From: Solirubrobacteraceae bacterium
GTDB taxonomy: Bacteria > Actinomycetota > Thermoleophilia > Solirubrobacterales > Solirubrobacteraceae
NCBI GenBank assembly: GCA_023230855.1
Contig: JALNWQ010000006.1
Location: 1-64,000, forward strand
Reading direction: 5' to 3'
Length of the DNA: 64,000 nucleotides
Positions 8,749 through 17,011 of this stretch are shown one piece after another. The translations under genes and the position numbers were made by a program. Under the pieces are notes generated by a model. That model ran no database searches. It saw only the letters and a list, made by a program, of their open reading frames with translations, and was not told the DNA's origin. Numbering within the stretch: the stretch's first letter is position 1; each line of letters opens with the position of its first letter.

Positions 8749-10370
8749 GCCCCCACCGTGGCCGGGTCGGTCGTCCGCGTCGATCCGCGACCGGGCTGCT
8801 CGGCCCAGGCCAGCGACTCGACGAGGGCCTCCCACGACGCGGCGATGATGTTCTCGTTGACGCCGATCGACCCCCAGGTGTCCTGGCCGTCGGACGCGTC
8901 GATGAGGACGCGCGTCACGGCGCCGGTGCCCTTGTCGCTGTCGAGGATCCGGACCTTGAAGTCGACGAGCTCGATGTCGGCGAGGTGCGGGTGGACGGTG
9001 CCGATCGCCTGCCGCAGCGCCCCGTCGAGCGCGTGGACCGGGCCGTTGCCCTCCGCGGTGCGGACGAGTCGCTCGTCCCCGACCCAGATCTTGATCGTCG
9101 CCTCGGTCTCGACCTCGCCCCCGGCGCGCTGCTCGACGATGACGCGCCACGACTCCAGGCGGAACAGCGGCTCGAACGCGCCGGCCTCGCGCCGGAGCAA
9201 CAGCTCGAAGCTCCCGTCCGCCGCCTCGAACTGGTAGCCGCGGTGCTCGAGCTCCTTCACCCGCTGGATCGTGCGGACGGCCGCGGCGTCGTCGAGCGCG
9301 ATCCCGGCCTGCTCGGCCTTCTCGAGCACCGTGCCCTTCCCGGCCAGCTCGGAGATGACGAGGTCGCGGGCGTTGCCGACGGTCGCCGGGTCGACGTGCT
9401 CGAACGTCGACGCGTCCGAGCGGATCCCCGCGACGTGCAGGCCCCCCTTGTGGGCGAACGCGTTGCGACCGACGTACGGCTGGGTCGGCCGCGGTGGCCG
9501 GTTGAGCAGCTCGTCGACGAAGTGCGCCGTCTCGGTCAGGCGCTGCAGCGCCCCGTCCGGCAGCGACCGGATCCCGAGCTTGAGCTCCAGGTCGGCGGTG
9601 ATCGTCGTGAGGTTGGCGTTGCCGGTCCGCTCGCCGATGCCGTTCGTCGTGCCCTGGACCTGGGTCGCGCCGGCCTGCACCGCAAGCAGCGAGTTGGCGA
9701 CCCCGCAGCCGGCGTCGTCGTGCGCGTGGATCGCCACCCGGGCGTGCTCGCCGAGCTCGGCGACGACCGCCGAGACCGCCTCGTGGATCTGCAACGGCAG
9801 CGACGAGCCGTTGGTGTCGCACAGCGTGATGGTGTCCGCGCCGGCCTCGACCGCCGCGCGCAGGCAGCGGTGGGCGTACTCGCGGTCGTCCCGCCACGCG
9901 TCGAAGAAGTGCTCGGCGTCGTAGATCACCCGCTTGCCCTCCGCGGCGAGGAACGCCACGGAGTCGGCGATGAGCCGCAGGTTCTCCGCCCGGTCGACCC
10001 GGACGACCTTGTCGAGGTGCAGCCCCCAGGTCTTGCCGACGATCGTCGTGACGTCGCAGAAGCAGTCGGCGAGGATCCGCAGCGCGGGGTCCTCGTCGGC
10101 GCGCAGGTCGCGCCGGCGCGTCATCCCGAACGCGGCGATCCGGGCGTTCGTCCACGTCTCGCGCTCGAGCAGGCCGAAGAGCTCCTGCTCCTTGGGGTTG
10201 GACGCCGGGAACCCCGCCTCGATGAGGTGGACGCCGAGCTCGTCGAGCTTGCGCGCCACGCGCACCTTCTCGTCGGCCGACAGCGCCATGCCCTCGCCCT
10301 GCATGCCGTCGCGGAGCGTCGCGTCGTAGAGCTCCATCGGCCGGGACGGGGTGGACGGGGACGTGGTCAT
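8745..10370 (-). CDS. cimA: (R)-citramalate synthase (LeuA-like acyltransferase)
   Basis: Condenses acetyl-CoA with pyruvate to give citramalate, the first step of threonine-independent isoleucine synthesis. The 541-residue protein begins YDATLRDGMQGEGMALS and has the HMGL-like TIM barrel (IEAGFP, CDTNGSS, HAHDDAGCGVANSL, TTNGIGERTGNANL), a GRNAFAHKGGLHV segment, and a C-terminal regulatory domain (about 400-530, DFKVRILD, ASDGQDTWGSIGVNENII). This matches the CimA branch rather than LeuA, and a separate canonical leuA is present at 20.5-22.1 kb. The ATG overlaps the ilvE stop by one base, and the stop overlaps the next gene. Confidence 0.9.
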   Translation of the reverse strand: MTTSPSTPSRPMELYDATLRDGMQGEGMALSADEKVRVARKLDELGVHLIEAGFPASNPKEQELFGLLERETWTNARIAAFGMTRRRDLRADEDPALRILADCFCDVTTIVGKTWGLHLDKVVRVDRAENLRLIADSVAFLAAEGKRVIYDAEHFFDAWRDDREYAHRCLRAAVEAGADTITLCDTNGSSLPLQIHEAVSAVVAELGEHARVAIHAHDDAGCGVANSLLAVQAGATQVQGTTNGIGERTGNANLTTITADLELKLGIRSLPDGALQRLTETAHFVDELLNRPPRPTQPYVGRNAFAHKGGLHVAGIRSDASTFEHVDPATVGNARDLVISELAGKGTVLEKAEQAGIALDDAAAVRTIQRVKELEHRGYQFEAADGSFELLLRREAGAFEPLFRLESWRVIVEQRAGGEVETEATIKIWVGDERLVRTAEGNGPVHALDGALRQAIGTVHPHLADIELVDFKVRILDSDKGTGAVTRVLIDASDGQDTWGSIGVNENIIAASWEALVESLAWAEQPGRGSTRTTDPATVGA

Positions 10371-11320
10371 CACGACGCCGCTTCGCCCAGGGGCACCGGG
10401 TCGAGCCAGCGGCGGTAGCGCTCGTCGCGGCCGTGCAGCGCGTCCTCGAACACCCGCTGGATCTCGCGGGTGACCGGCCCGGGGCCGCCCTCGCCGCCGC
10501 CGATCGCGCCGATGAGGTGGTCGTCGATCTCGCGGACCGGGGTGAGCTCGGCGGCGGTGCCGGTGACGAACACCTCGTCCGCGAGGTACAGCTCGGCGCG
10601 CGCGATGTCGCGCTCGACGAGGTCGTACCCGAGGTCGCGCGCGATCTCGATGACCGACCGGCGGTTGATGCCGTCGAGGATCGACGCCGTCTGCGGCGGG
10701 GTGACGATCGCGCCCTCGCGGACGACGAAGAGGTTCTCGCCCGAGCCCTCGCAGACCATCCCGCGCTCGTCGAGGAGGATCGCCTCCTCGTACCCGGCCT
10801 TCGTCACCTCGATCTTCGCCAGCACCGAGTTGAGGTACTGGCCGGTCGCCTTGGCGTGCGGGATGAGCCCCTGCGGGGAGAGCCGGCGCCACGACGAGAC
10901 CTTGGCCCGGACGCCGTTGGCCTTGCCCTCGTCGCCGAGGTAGGCCCCCCACTCCCAACAGGCGATGATGACGTCGACCGGGGCGTCGAGCGGGCTGAGG
11001 CCCATCGGGCCCTCGCCGCGGAAGACGAGCGGCCGGATGTAGCACGACCGCAGGCCGTTGGCGACGACCGTGTCGATCGTCGCCTGCCGGATCTCCTCGC
11101 GCGTGTACGGGACCGGCATGTAGTACAGCTCGGACGAGCGGAAGAGCCGGTCGACGTGCTCGGCGTGACGGAAGATCGCCGGGCCGACCTCGGTGTCGTA
11201 GCACCGGACGCCCTCGAAGACGCCCGTGCCGTAGTGCAGGGCGTGCGTGAGCACGTGCACCTGGGCGTCGGCCCACGGCACGAGCTCGCCGTTCTTCCAG
11301 ATGACGTCAGCCTGCGGCAC
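10370..11320 (-). CDS. ilvE: Branched-chain amino acid aminotransferase
   Basis: PLP fold-type IV transaminase for the last step of valine, leucine and isoleucine synthesis. It opens IWKNGELVPWADAQVHVLTHALHYGTGVFEG and contains AKATGQYLNSVLAKIE (PLP lysine region) and CEGSGENLFVV. The GTG at 11320 (316 residues) is chosen because family alignment starts there and GAGGAG precedes it at good spacing; the open frame continues upstream without homology. First gene of a coupled operon ilvE-cimA-DegT. A TACAGT element (11380-11385) could be its -10. Confidence 0.95.
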   Translation of the reverse strand: MPQADVIWKNGELVPWADAQVHVLTHALHYGTGVFEGVRCYDTEVGPAIFRHAEHVDRLFRSSELYYMPVPYTREEIRQATIDTVVANGLRSCYIRPLVFRGEGPMGLSPLDAPVDVIIACWEWGAYLGDEGKANGVRAKVSSWRRLSPQGLIPHAKATGQYLNSVLAKIEVTKAGYEEAILLDERGMVCEGSGENLFVVREGAIVTPPQTASILDGINRRSVIEIARDLGYDLVERDIARAELYLADEVFVTGTAAELTPVREIDDHLIGAIGGGEGGPGPVTREIQRVFEDALHGRDERYRRWLDPVPLGEAAS

Positions 11321-11517
11321 CGGGCGTGCTCCTCGTCGGATCGGCGCGTGGCGGGGCGCCCACGCGCATGGACCCCGGGACTGTATCGCTCGTCCTCCAT
11401 CCGGCACCCCCCGTCCGGCGGGCGATCCCGGAGCGCGGCTGGTGCGACCCCCGTGGCGCGCGTACCGTCGGTGGGGTGCCGGCGATCCGTCGGATCGCCG
11501 AGGACCGGAGGAACCCG

Positions 11518-11703
11518 ATGCAGACGATGACCGACCCCACCGAGCTGCGCCGCCGGATCGAGGCGACGCTCACCCAGCGCGCCGGCGCGGTCCACGACCA
11601 GCTCGACGACCCGTCCCACGCGCCCGATCACGTCGGCGACGGCGACCTGACGCACTGCCGGCTGGGCACCCCGGCCGTCTGGCACCCGCAGGACGCCCGC
11701 TAG
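11518..11703 (+). CDS. Small hypothetical protein, 61 residues
   Basis: I do not recognise it. An ATG at 11518 is preceded by a strong CGGAGGA Shine-Dalgarno, and codon third positions are nearly all G or C, as in neighbouring genes, so it is probably translated. It reads MQTMTDPTELRRRIEA at the start and is rich in Asp and His toward the end (LTHCRLGTPAVWHPQDAR), with one cysteine. No membrane segment or signal peptide. It lies between the divergent ilvE promoter and the convergent end of thiC. Confidence 0.6.
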   Translation: MQTMTDPTELRRRIEATLTQRAGAVHDQLDDPSHAPDHVGDGDLTHCRLGTPAVWHPQDAR

Positions 11704-11713
11704 CCGCCCGCGG

Positions 11714-13093
11714 TCAGCCCGCCGCCACCGGCCTCGCGCCCGACCGTCCGGCCGCCAGGCCGTCGAGGCGGTCCCAGTCGACGTCGCGGAAGTTGTGCAT
11801 CGGGCAGTACCTCGGCCCGCACATCGAGCAGAACTCCGCCGTCTTGAAGTGGTCGTTCGGCAGCGTCTCGTCGTGCATCGCCCGGGCGGTCTCCGGGTCG
11901 AGCGCCAGGTCGAACTGGCGGTTCCAGTCGAAGTCGAACCGCGCCTGCGACAGCGCCCGGTCCCACCGTCCCGCGCGTGCGGCGTGCGTCCCACCGCGGG
12001 CGAGGTCGGCCGCGTGGGCCGCGATCCGGTAGGCGATGAGGCCCTGCTTCACGTCCTCGGCGTCCGGCAGCCCCAGGTGCTCCTTGGGCGTGACGTAGCA
12101 GAGCATCGAGGTGCCGTGCCAGCCCACGATCGCCGCGCCGATCGCGCTGGTGATGTGGTCGTAGCCGGGCGCGATGTCGGTGACGAGCGGCCCGAGGGTG
12201 TAGAACGGCGCCTCGCGACAGACGCGCTGCTGCCGCTCGACGTTGCCCTGCAGCTCGTGCAGCGGCACGTGGCCGGGGCCCTCGACCATGCACTGCACGT
12301 CGGCGTCCCAGCACCGTCCGACGAGCTCGCCGAGGGTGTCGAGCTCGGCGAACTGGGCGGCGTCGGACGCGTCGGCGATCGAGCCGGGCCGCAGGCCGTC
12401 GCCGAGCGAGATCGTGACGTCGTGGCGGGCGCAGATCGCCAGCACGTCGTCGAAGCGCTCGTAGAGCGGGTTCTCGCGCTCGTGGTGGACCATCCAGCGC
12501 GCGAGCAGCCCTCCCCCGCGCGAGACGATGCCGGTGACGCGGTGGCGGCAGAGCGCCAGGTGGCCCAGGAGCACCCCGGCGTGGATCGTCATGTAGTCCA
12601 CGCCCTGCTCGGCCTGACCGGCGATGACGTCGAGCAGGATGTCGATCGTCAGGTCCTCGGGCCGCTTCACCCGCTCGAGCGCCTCGTAGATCGGCACGGT
12701 GCCGATCGGGACGGTGGCCGCGTCGACGATCGCCCGACGGGTCTCGACGATCCGCTTGCCGGTCGAGAGGTCCATGACGGTGTCGGCCCCCCACCGCTGG
12801 GCGAGCGCGAGCTTGTCGACCTCCTCGTCGAGCGACGACGTCGTCGGGCTGGAGCCGATGTTCGCGTTGATCTTCACCCGGGCCTTGAGGCCGATCGCCA
12901 TCGGGTCGAGCGCGCCGTGGTGGACGTTGGCCGGGATGACCATCCGTCCGCGCGCGACCTCGTCGCGGACCCGCTCGGGCTGCAGGCCCTCGCGCTCCGC
13001 GACGCGCGTCATCTCGGGCGAGACGACGCCGTCGAGGGCGAGCCTCCGCTGCGTACGGGTCGTCGCGTCCGTCGGGAAGACGTGCCGTGCCAT
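11714..13093 (-). CDS. thiC: Phosphomethylpyrimidine synthase
   Basis: Radical SAM enzyme converting aminoimidazole ribotide to the thiamine pyrimidine HMP-P. The 459-residue protein contains VKINANIGSSP, MDLSTGKRI, GTVPIYEAL, TIHAGV, SRGGGLLARWM, SLGDGLRPGS, EGPGHVPLHE, and the C-terminal CSMCGPRYCPM that binds the 4Fe-4S cluster. It is the short form, lacking the extra N-terminal domain of proteobacterial ThiC. The 5' leader holds a TPP riboswitch (13101-13181), so expression should fall when thiamine pyrophosphate is plentiful. It stands alone: no other thi gene is adjacent. Confidence 0.97.
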   Translation of the reverse strand: MARHVFPTDATTRTQRRLALDGVVSPEMTRVAEREGLQPERVRDEVARGRMVIPANVHHGALDPMAIGLKARVKINANIGSSPTTSSLDEEVDKLALAQRWGADTVMDLSTGKRIVETRRAIVDAATVPIGTVPIYEALERVKRPEDLTIDILLDVIAGQAEQGVDYMTIHAGVLLGHLALCRHRVTGIVSRGGGLLARWMVHHERENPLYERFDDVLAICARHDVTISLGDGLRPGSIADASDAAQFAELDTLGELVGRCWDADVQCMVEGPGHVPLHELQGNVERQQRVCREAPFYTLGPLVTDIAPGYDHITSAIGAAIVGWHGTSMLCYVTPKEHLGLPDAEDVKQGLIAYRIAAHAADLARGGTHAARAGRWDRALSQARFDFDWNRQFDLALDPETARAMHDETLPNDHFKTAEFCSMCGPRYCPMHNFRDVDWDRLDGLAAGRSGARPVAAG

Positions 13094-13100
13094 GTGATGC

Positions 13101-13181
13101 TCCCTCCGCCGGCATGAACCGGATCAGGTCGTCGGGTCGGCGCGGTGTCGGCGCCCTCTCAGCCCCTGCCTGGGACTCCCC
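13101..13181 (-). promoter_or_regulatory. TPP (THI-box) riboswitch of thiC
   Basis: Read on the minus strand, the leader has the THI-box hallmarks: GGGGAGTCC at the 5' end, GGGGCTGAGAGGG (the CUGAGA element), then GACCTGATCCGGTTCATGCCGG and GGAGGGA shortly before the thiC ATG at 13093. The distance from aptamer to start is about 8 bases, and the terminal GGAGGGA doubles as the Shine-Dalgarno, so ligand binding probably blocks translation start. A TAGTGT (13201-13206) may be the -10. Confidence 0.96.
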
Positions 13182-13262
13182 GGATGTGTGGTGTACACCG
13201 ACACTAGCCGACCGGTCGGCGGGACCCCGCCGCAGGTGGCGAGCGGCGACGCGCCCAGCGAT

Positions 13263-13293
13263 GGACAGATGCGTTGCGTCTGTCCCGTACCGT
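13263..13293 (+). promoter_or_regulatory. Promoter with dyad upstream of the acid phosphatase gene
   Basis: A perfect 7-bp inverted repeat, GGACAGA...TCTGTCC (13263-13285, 9-base spacer), overlaps where the -35 of a -10-like TACCGT (13288-13293) would fall. This is the layout of a repressor or activator site. No regulator is identified. Confidence 0.4.
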
Positions 13294-13309
13294 CGGGCAC
13301 ACTGCGCCC

Positions 13310-14263
13310 ATGAGGCTCCGTGTCGCGCTCGTCGTCGGATCGCTCGCGCTCGCGGCGGTCCCCTCATCGGCCGGCGCGGAGACCGTTCCGGCGAGCAAGA
13401 CCGCGTACCTGCAGAGCGGGGAGTACCAGCGCGACGTCGAGGCCGCCGCGGCGCCGGCCGCGGCCTGGCTGCGCGAGCGCAGCGCCCGGATCGTGCGGCT
13501 GAAGTCCACGTGCGAGGGCTACGGGCTCGCGGTCGGGCCGTACGGTCGCACCGGACCGTCCCAGATCGTCATGCCGGACGTCGCCGGGGCCGCCGCGACC
13601 GACCGCCGGGCCCGGCGGCGCGCACGGACGCTGCGGCGGCGCGCGACGGCCGCCGGGCGCCGCCACGCATCGCGGGCGGTGCGCACCGCGACGCGGCGGG
13701 CCGCCGTCCGAGCCGAGCGCCGGGCACGTCGGACCGGCGCCCAGCTGCGCCGGATGCGCCGCGCGGCCGCGGCCGTGCCGGAGCGGCCGACGGAGGCCGC
13801 CTGCCGCGCGATCCCGGCGCCCGCGGTCGTCTTCGACATCGACGAGACGCTGCTGTCGAACTACATCGGGGTGCCGGGCTCCGACCCGGAGACCGGGTCG
13901 CTCGGGCAGTACCCGGGCGCGCTCGGTGGCACGGGCACGCCGATGCCGGGCGTGATCGAGGTCTACCGCGAGGCCCGACGGCTGGGGATGGCGGTCTTCC
14001 TCATCACCGCCCGGCCGCGCATCATCCCGACGCTGGAGGGCACGACGATCCGCAACCTCCGCGACGCCGGGATCACCTGGGACGGCCTGTCGCTCAAGGA
14101 CGACCCGACCGAGGCGTCCGCGACCTACAAGGCCCGCGAGCGCGCGATGATCGAGGGCGCGGGGTTCACGATCGTCGCCAACCTCGGCGACCAGCGCTCC
14201 GACCTCGAGGGCGGGCACGCCGAGCGGACGTTCAAGCTGCCCAATCCGTTCTACGAGGGTTGA
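13310..14263 (+). CDS. Secreted HAD-superfamily acid phosphatase (class B-like)
   Basis: Exported phosphomonoesterase of the plant/class B acid phosphatase family. Residues 1-23 form a signal peptide (MRLRVALVVGSLALAAVPSS, cleavage near AGA). The HAD motif I is VFDIDETLLSNY (Asp176, Asp178), motif II lies at LITARP, then a Lys in DGLSLKDDP, and motif III near NLGDQRSDLEGG. Between signal and catalytic domain, residues 99-151 are extremely basic (24 Arg in 53 residues), which is not a family feature and may bind teichoic or nucleic polymers or the cell surface. The start at 13310 fits the signal peptide; an upstream in-frame start would add 12 residues. Confidence 0.88.
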   Translation: MRLRVALVVGSLALAAVPSSAGAETVPASKTAYLQSGEYQRDVEAAAAPAAAWLRERSARIVRLKSTCEGYGLAVGPYGRTGPSQIVMPDVAGAAATDRRARRRARTLRRRATAAGRRHASRAVRTATRRAAVRAERRARRTGAQLRRMRRAAAAVPERPTEAACRAIPAPAVVFDIDETLLSNYIGVPGSDPETGSLGQYPGALGGTGTPMPGVIEVYREARRLGMAVFLITARPRIIPTLEGTTIRNLRDAGITWDGLSLKDDPTEASATYKARERAMIEGAGFTIVANLGDQRSDLEGGHAERTFKLPNPFYEG

Positions 14264-14286
14264 GGCGACCCGGACGACGGGCCGGT

Positions 14287-14311
14287 CCCCCGCGCCGCCG
14301 CGGCGCGGGGG
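14287..14311. terminator. Bidirectional hairpin terminator
   Basis: A 10-bp perfect stem, CCCCCGCGCC/GGCGCGGGGG with a 5-base loop, lies between the convergent ends of the acid phosphatase gene and leuB. It lacks a clear U-run, as is common in very GC-rich actinobacteria. Confidence 0.65.
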
Positions 14312-14324
14312 TGCACGGTGGGCG

Positions 14325-15365
14325 CTACGCCAGCCGGCGACGGACCGCGTCGAGCGCGTCCGCCGTCGTCGCGTCGCCGCCGAGGTCCTTCGTGCGCAGG
14401 CCGTCGCCGAGGGCGCCGTCGACGGCGCCCTCGATCGCGGTCGCCTCGGCCTCCATCCCCAGGCCGTGGCGCAGGAGCATCGCGGCCGACAGGAACGTCG
14501 CGAGCGGGTTGGCGATCCCCTGACCGGCGATGTCGGGCGCCGAGCCGTGCACCGGCTCGAAGAGGCCCGGGCCGTCGGGGTTGCCGACCGACGCCGACGG
14601 CAGCATGCCCAGCGACCCGGACAGCATCGCCGCGGCGTCGGAGAGGATGTCGCCGAAGAGGTTCTCGGTGACGATGACGTCGAACTGCGTCGGGCGGGCG
14701 ATGAGCTCCATCGCGCACGAGTCGACGAGCTGGTCGCGCAGCTCGACGTCGGCGTAGTCGGCGCCGTGGACCTCGTGGACGACCTGGCGCCACTGGCGCG
14801 ACGTCTCCAGGACGTTCGCCTTGTCGACGGAGTGCACGAGGTTGCGGCGCCTGCGGGCGGCGTCGAAGGCGACGCGCGCGATCCGGTCGACCTCGGCCAC
14901 CGTGTAGTGGCACAGATCGGACGCGTCGGTGTCGGTCCGGGTCTTCTCGCCGAAGTAGATCCCGCCGGTGAGCTCGCGCACGACGAGCAGGTCGGTGCCG
15001 TCGAGGACCTCGCGCTTGAGCGCCGAGCTGTCATACAGCGCGGGCACCGGACGGACCGGGCGCAGGTTGGCGTAGAGCCCGAGCTCCTTGCGCAGCCCGA
15101 GCAGGCCCTGCTCCGGCCGCGGCGCCGACGGGTCGGTGGTGTCCCACTTCGGCCCGCCGACGGCGGCGAGGAGGACCGCGTCGGACGCCCGGCACGCGGC
15201 GAGGGTCTCGTCGGTCAGCGCGGTGCCGTGGGCGTCGATCGACGCCCCGCCGAAGGGATGCTCGGTGAAGGTGAAGTCGCCCACCTCCCGCAGCAGCTCG
15301 ACGGTCGGCGCGGCGATCTCGGGACCGATCCCGTCGCCGGGGAGGACAACGATGGCGTGGCTCAT
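14325..15365 (-). CDS. leuB: 3-isopropylmalate dehydrogenase
   Basis: Oxidative decarboxylation of 3-isopropylmalate in leucine synthesis, NAD-dependent. The 346-residue protein starts MSHAIVVLPGDGIGPEIAAPTV and shows LLAAVGGPKWD, VRELTGGIYFG, and EPVHGSAPDIAGQGIANPLA, all standard for LeuB. The ATG at 15365 matches the family start; the frame is open further upstream. It follows leuC-leuD-methyltransferase on the same strand with a 94-bp gap, so it is likely the last gene of that operon. Confidence 0.96.
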   Translation of the reverse strand: MSHAIVVLPGDGIGPEIAAPTVELLREVGDFTFTEHPFGGASIDAHGTALTDETLAACRASDAVLLAAVGGPKWDTTDPSAPRPEQGLLGLRKELGLYANLRPVRPVPALYDSSALKREVLDGTDLLVVRELTGGIYFGEKTRTDTDASDLCHYTVAEVDRIARVAFDAARRRRNLVHSVDKANVLETSRQWRQVVHEVHGADYADVELRDQLVDSCAMELIARPTQFDVIVTENLFGDILSDAAAMLSGSLGMLPSASVGNPDGPGLFEPVHGSAPDIAGQGIANPLATFLSAAMLLRHGLGMEAEATAIEGAVDGALGDGLRTKDLGGDATTADALDAVRRRLA

Positions 15366-15459
15366 GCGGGGCGGAGGGTAGTCGGGGTGGAAGCGACGGG
15401 GCGGGCCGACCGAGGCGGCCACGCGGTTTCGTGGAGGGCGGGCGTCACCGGGAGGCGCC

Positions 15460-16374
15460 TCATGCGTCGGCCGGGCCGCGCAGGCGGTCGGTGATCGTCT
15501 CCGGGCTCTCGTCGAGGACGAGCGGCTCGGGCGCCGGCGCGTCGGCGGGACGCCGGGCCGAGAGGTTGAGGCGGACGTAGTCGAGCGTCACCGCGTCGCC
15601 CTCCCCCGCGCCCGCGGCGACGAGCTCCCGCCGGACGTCCTCGACGAAGTCGTCGTGCGCCTCCACCGGCAGCCGCTCGAGGTGGCTGCCGAGCACGACG
15701 GTGCGCAGGTACGCGTGGCCGTCCTCGGCGTGCACCGCGCGCGGCTCGAGCCACGCGCGGACGTCGACGAACCCGGCCCGGCGCAGCCGCTCCTCGGTCT
15801 CCTCGGCGCCGGCGAAGTGCCACGGCCCGTCCCAGCCGGTGAACGCGACGTCCCACGGGGCGCGGGTGCGCAGGCGGTCGATCGCCGCGGCGACCGACGC
15901 GATGTTCCCCGCGCCGCCGCACTGGGCCTCGAACCGCCCACCGGGACGCAGCACCGCGGCGATCCGGGCGAACAACCGGTCGTGGTCCTCGATCCAGTGG
16001 AAGACCGCCCCGGACACGACGACGTCGACCGGGTCCGCCAGCACGAGGTCGACGAGGTCCTGCACCTGCAGGTCGACGGCGTCGGGCAGGACCCGCGACG
16101 CCTGGGCGATCATCGACGGCGAGCCGTCGACGCCGACGACCCGGCCTTCCGGAAGCCGGTGGACGAGCTGGGCGGTGATCTTGCCGCTGCCGCACCCGGC
16201 GTCGAGGACCGCCTCGTCGCCGCGCAGCTCCAGACGGTCCAGCACGTCGGCGCCCCACCCGGCGTGGGCGGTGGCGACCCGCTCGTACGTGCCGGCCTCC
16301 CAGTCCCGCGGCGCGCGGTCCGGCGACGCGGCGACCGGGTCGTGGCCCGCGCCCGCTGCCCGGTCGCCGGTCAT
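15460..16374 (-). CDS. SAM-dependent methyltransferase, Tam-like, inside the leu operon
   Basis: Class I methyltransferase of 304 residues resembling trans-aconitate 2-methyltransferase. SAM-binding motif I is VLDAGCGSGKIT, followed by VVGVDGSPSMI, VVVSGAVFHWIEDH and VLRPGGRFEAQCGGAGNI. The ATG lies two bases after the leuD stop, and leuB follows, so it is embedded in the leucine operon. Tam enzymes and their yeast counterpart methylate tricarboxylate side products, including 3-isopropylmalate-type acids. I infer a role in repairing or marking side products of the LeuCD isomerase. The exact substrate cannot be read from sequence. Confidence 0.85.
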   Translation of the reverse strand: MTGDRAAGAGHDPVAASPDRAPRDWEAGTYERVATAHAGWGADVLDRLELRGDEAVLDAGCGSGKITAQLVHRLPEGRVVGVDGSPSMIAQASRVLPDAVDLQVQDLVDLVLADPVDVVVSGAVFHWIEDHDRLFARIAAVLRPGGRFEAQCGGAGNIASVAAAIDRLRTRAPWDVAFTGWDGPWHFAGAEETEERLRRAGFVDVRAWLEPRAVHAEDGHAYLRTVVLGSHLERLPVEAHDDFVEDVRRELVAAGAGEGDAVTLDYVRLNLSARRPADAPAPEPLVLDESPETITDRLRGPADA

Positions 16375-16376
16375 CG

Positions 16377-16985
16377 TCAGGCGACCGGCGTCGTGGACAG
16401 CGACGTCTCGGGCGGCAACGACAGCGAGCTCGGCCCGGGGAAGGTCGACGCGGCGCGCCGCTCCTCGTAGGCGGTGATCGCGGCCTCGTCGTTCAGCGTC
16501 AGGCCGATGTCGTCCAGGCCGTTGAGCAGGCGGTGCTTCGTGTCCGGGTCGATCTCGAACCGGTAGGCCTCGCCCGCGGCGGTGACCGTCTGCGCGTCCA
16601 GGTCGATCCGGGCGTCGCCGGCCGCGGCGACGGCGCGGACCTGCTCCTCGGGCAGCACGATCGGCAGCAGGCCGACCTTCGTGCAGTTCGACGCGAAGAT
16701 GTCGGCGAGCGACACCGCGATGATCGCGCGGAACCCGGCGTCCTCGAGCGCCCACGGCGCGTGCTCGCGGCTGGAGCCCGAGCCGAAGTTCGCGCCGGTC
16801 GTGAGGATGGGGTTGCCGACCTCGACGTTCCAGTCCGGCGCCTCCTTGGCGTCGTGGAAGAGGAACTCGCCGAACCCGGTCCGCTCGACGCGCTTCATGA
16901 AGCGCGCGGGGATGATCTGGTCGGTGTCGACGTCGTCGCGCGGCAGGTCCGAGACCCTGCCCTCGATGATGCTGATGGGATCCAT
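16377..16985 (-). CDS. leuD: 3-isopropylmalate dehydratase small subunit
   Basis: Swivelling subunit of isopropylmalate isomerase, partner of LeuC. The 202-residue protein has VDTDQIIPARFM (substrate loop), GANFGSGSSREHAPWAL and IFASNCTKVGLLPIVL, all diagnostic for LeuD. GAGGA precedes the ATG at a proper distance. It starts 26 bp after the leuC stop and is followed two bases later by the methyltransferase gene. Confidence 0.97.
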   Translation of the reverse strand: MDPISIIEGRVSDLPRDDVDTDQIIPARFMKRVERTGFGEFLFHDAKEAPDWNVEVGNPILTTGANFGSGSSREHAPWALEDAGFRAIIAVSLADIFASNCTKVGLLPIVLPEEQVRAVAAAGDARIDLDAQTVTAAGEAYRFEIDPDTKHRLLNGLDDIGLTLNDEAAITAYEERRAASTFPGPSSLSLPPETSLSTTPVA

Positions 16986-17011
16986 GTCGGGGGTCCTCGT
17001 GCTCGAAGGGG

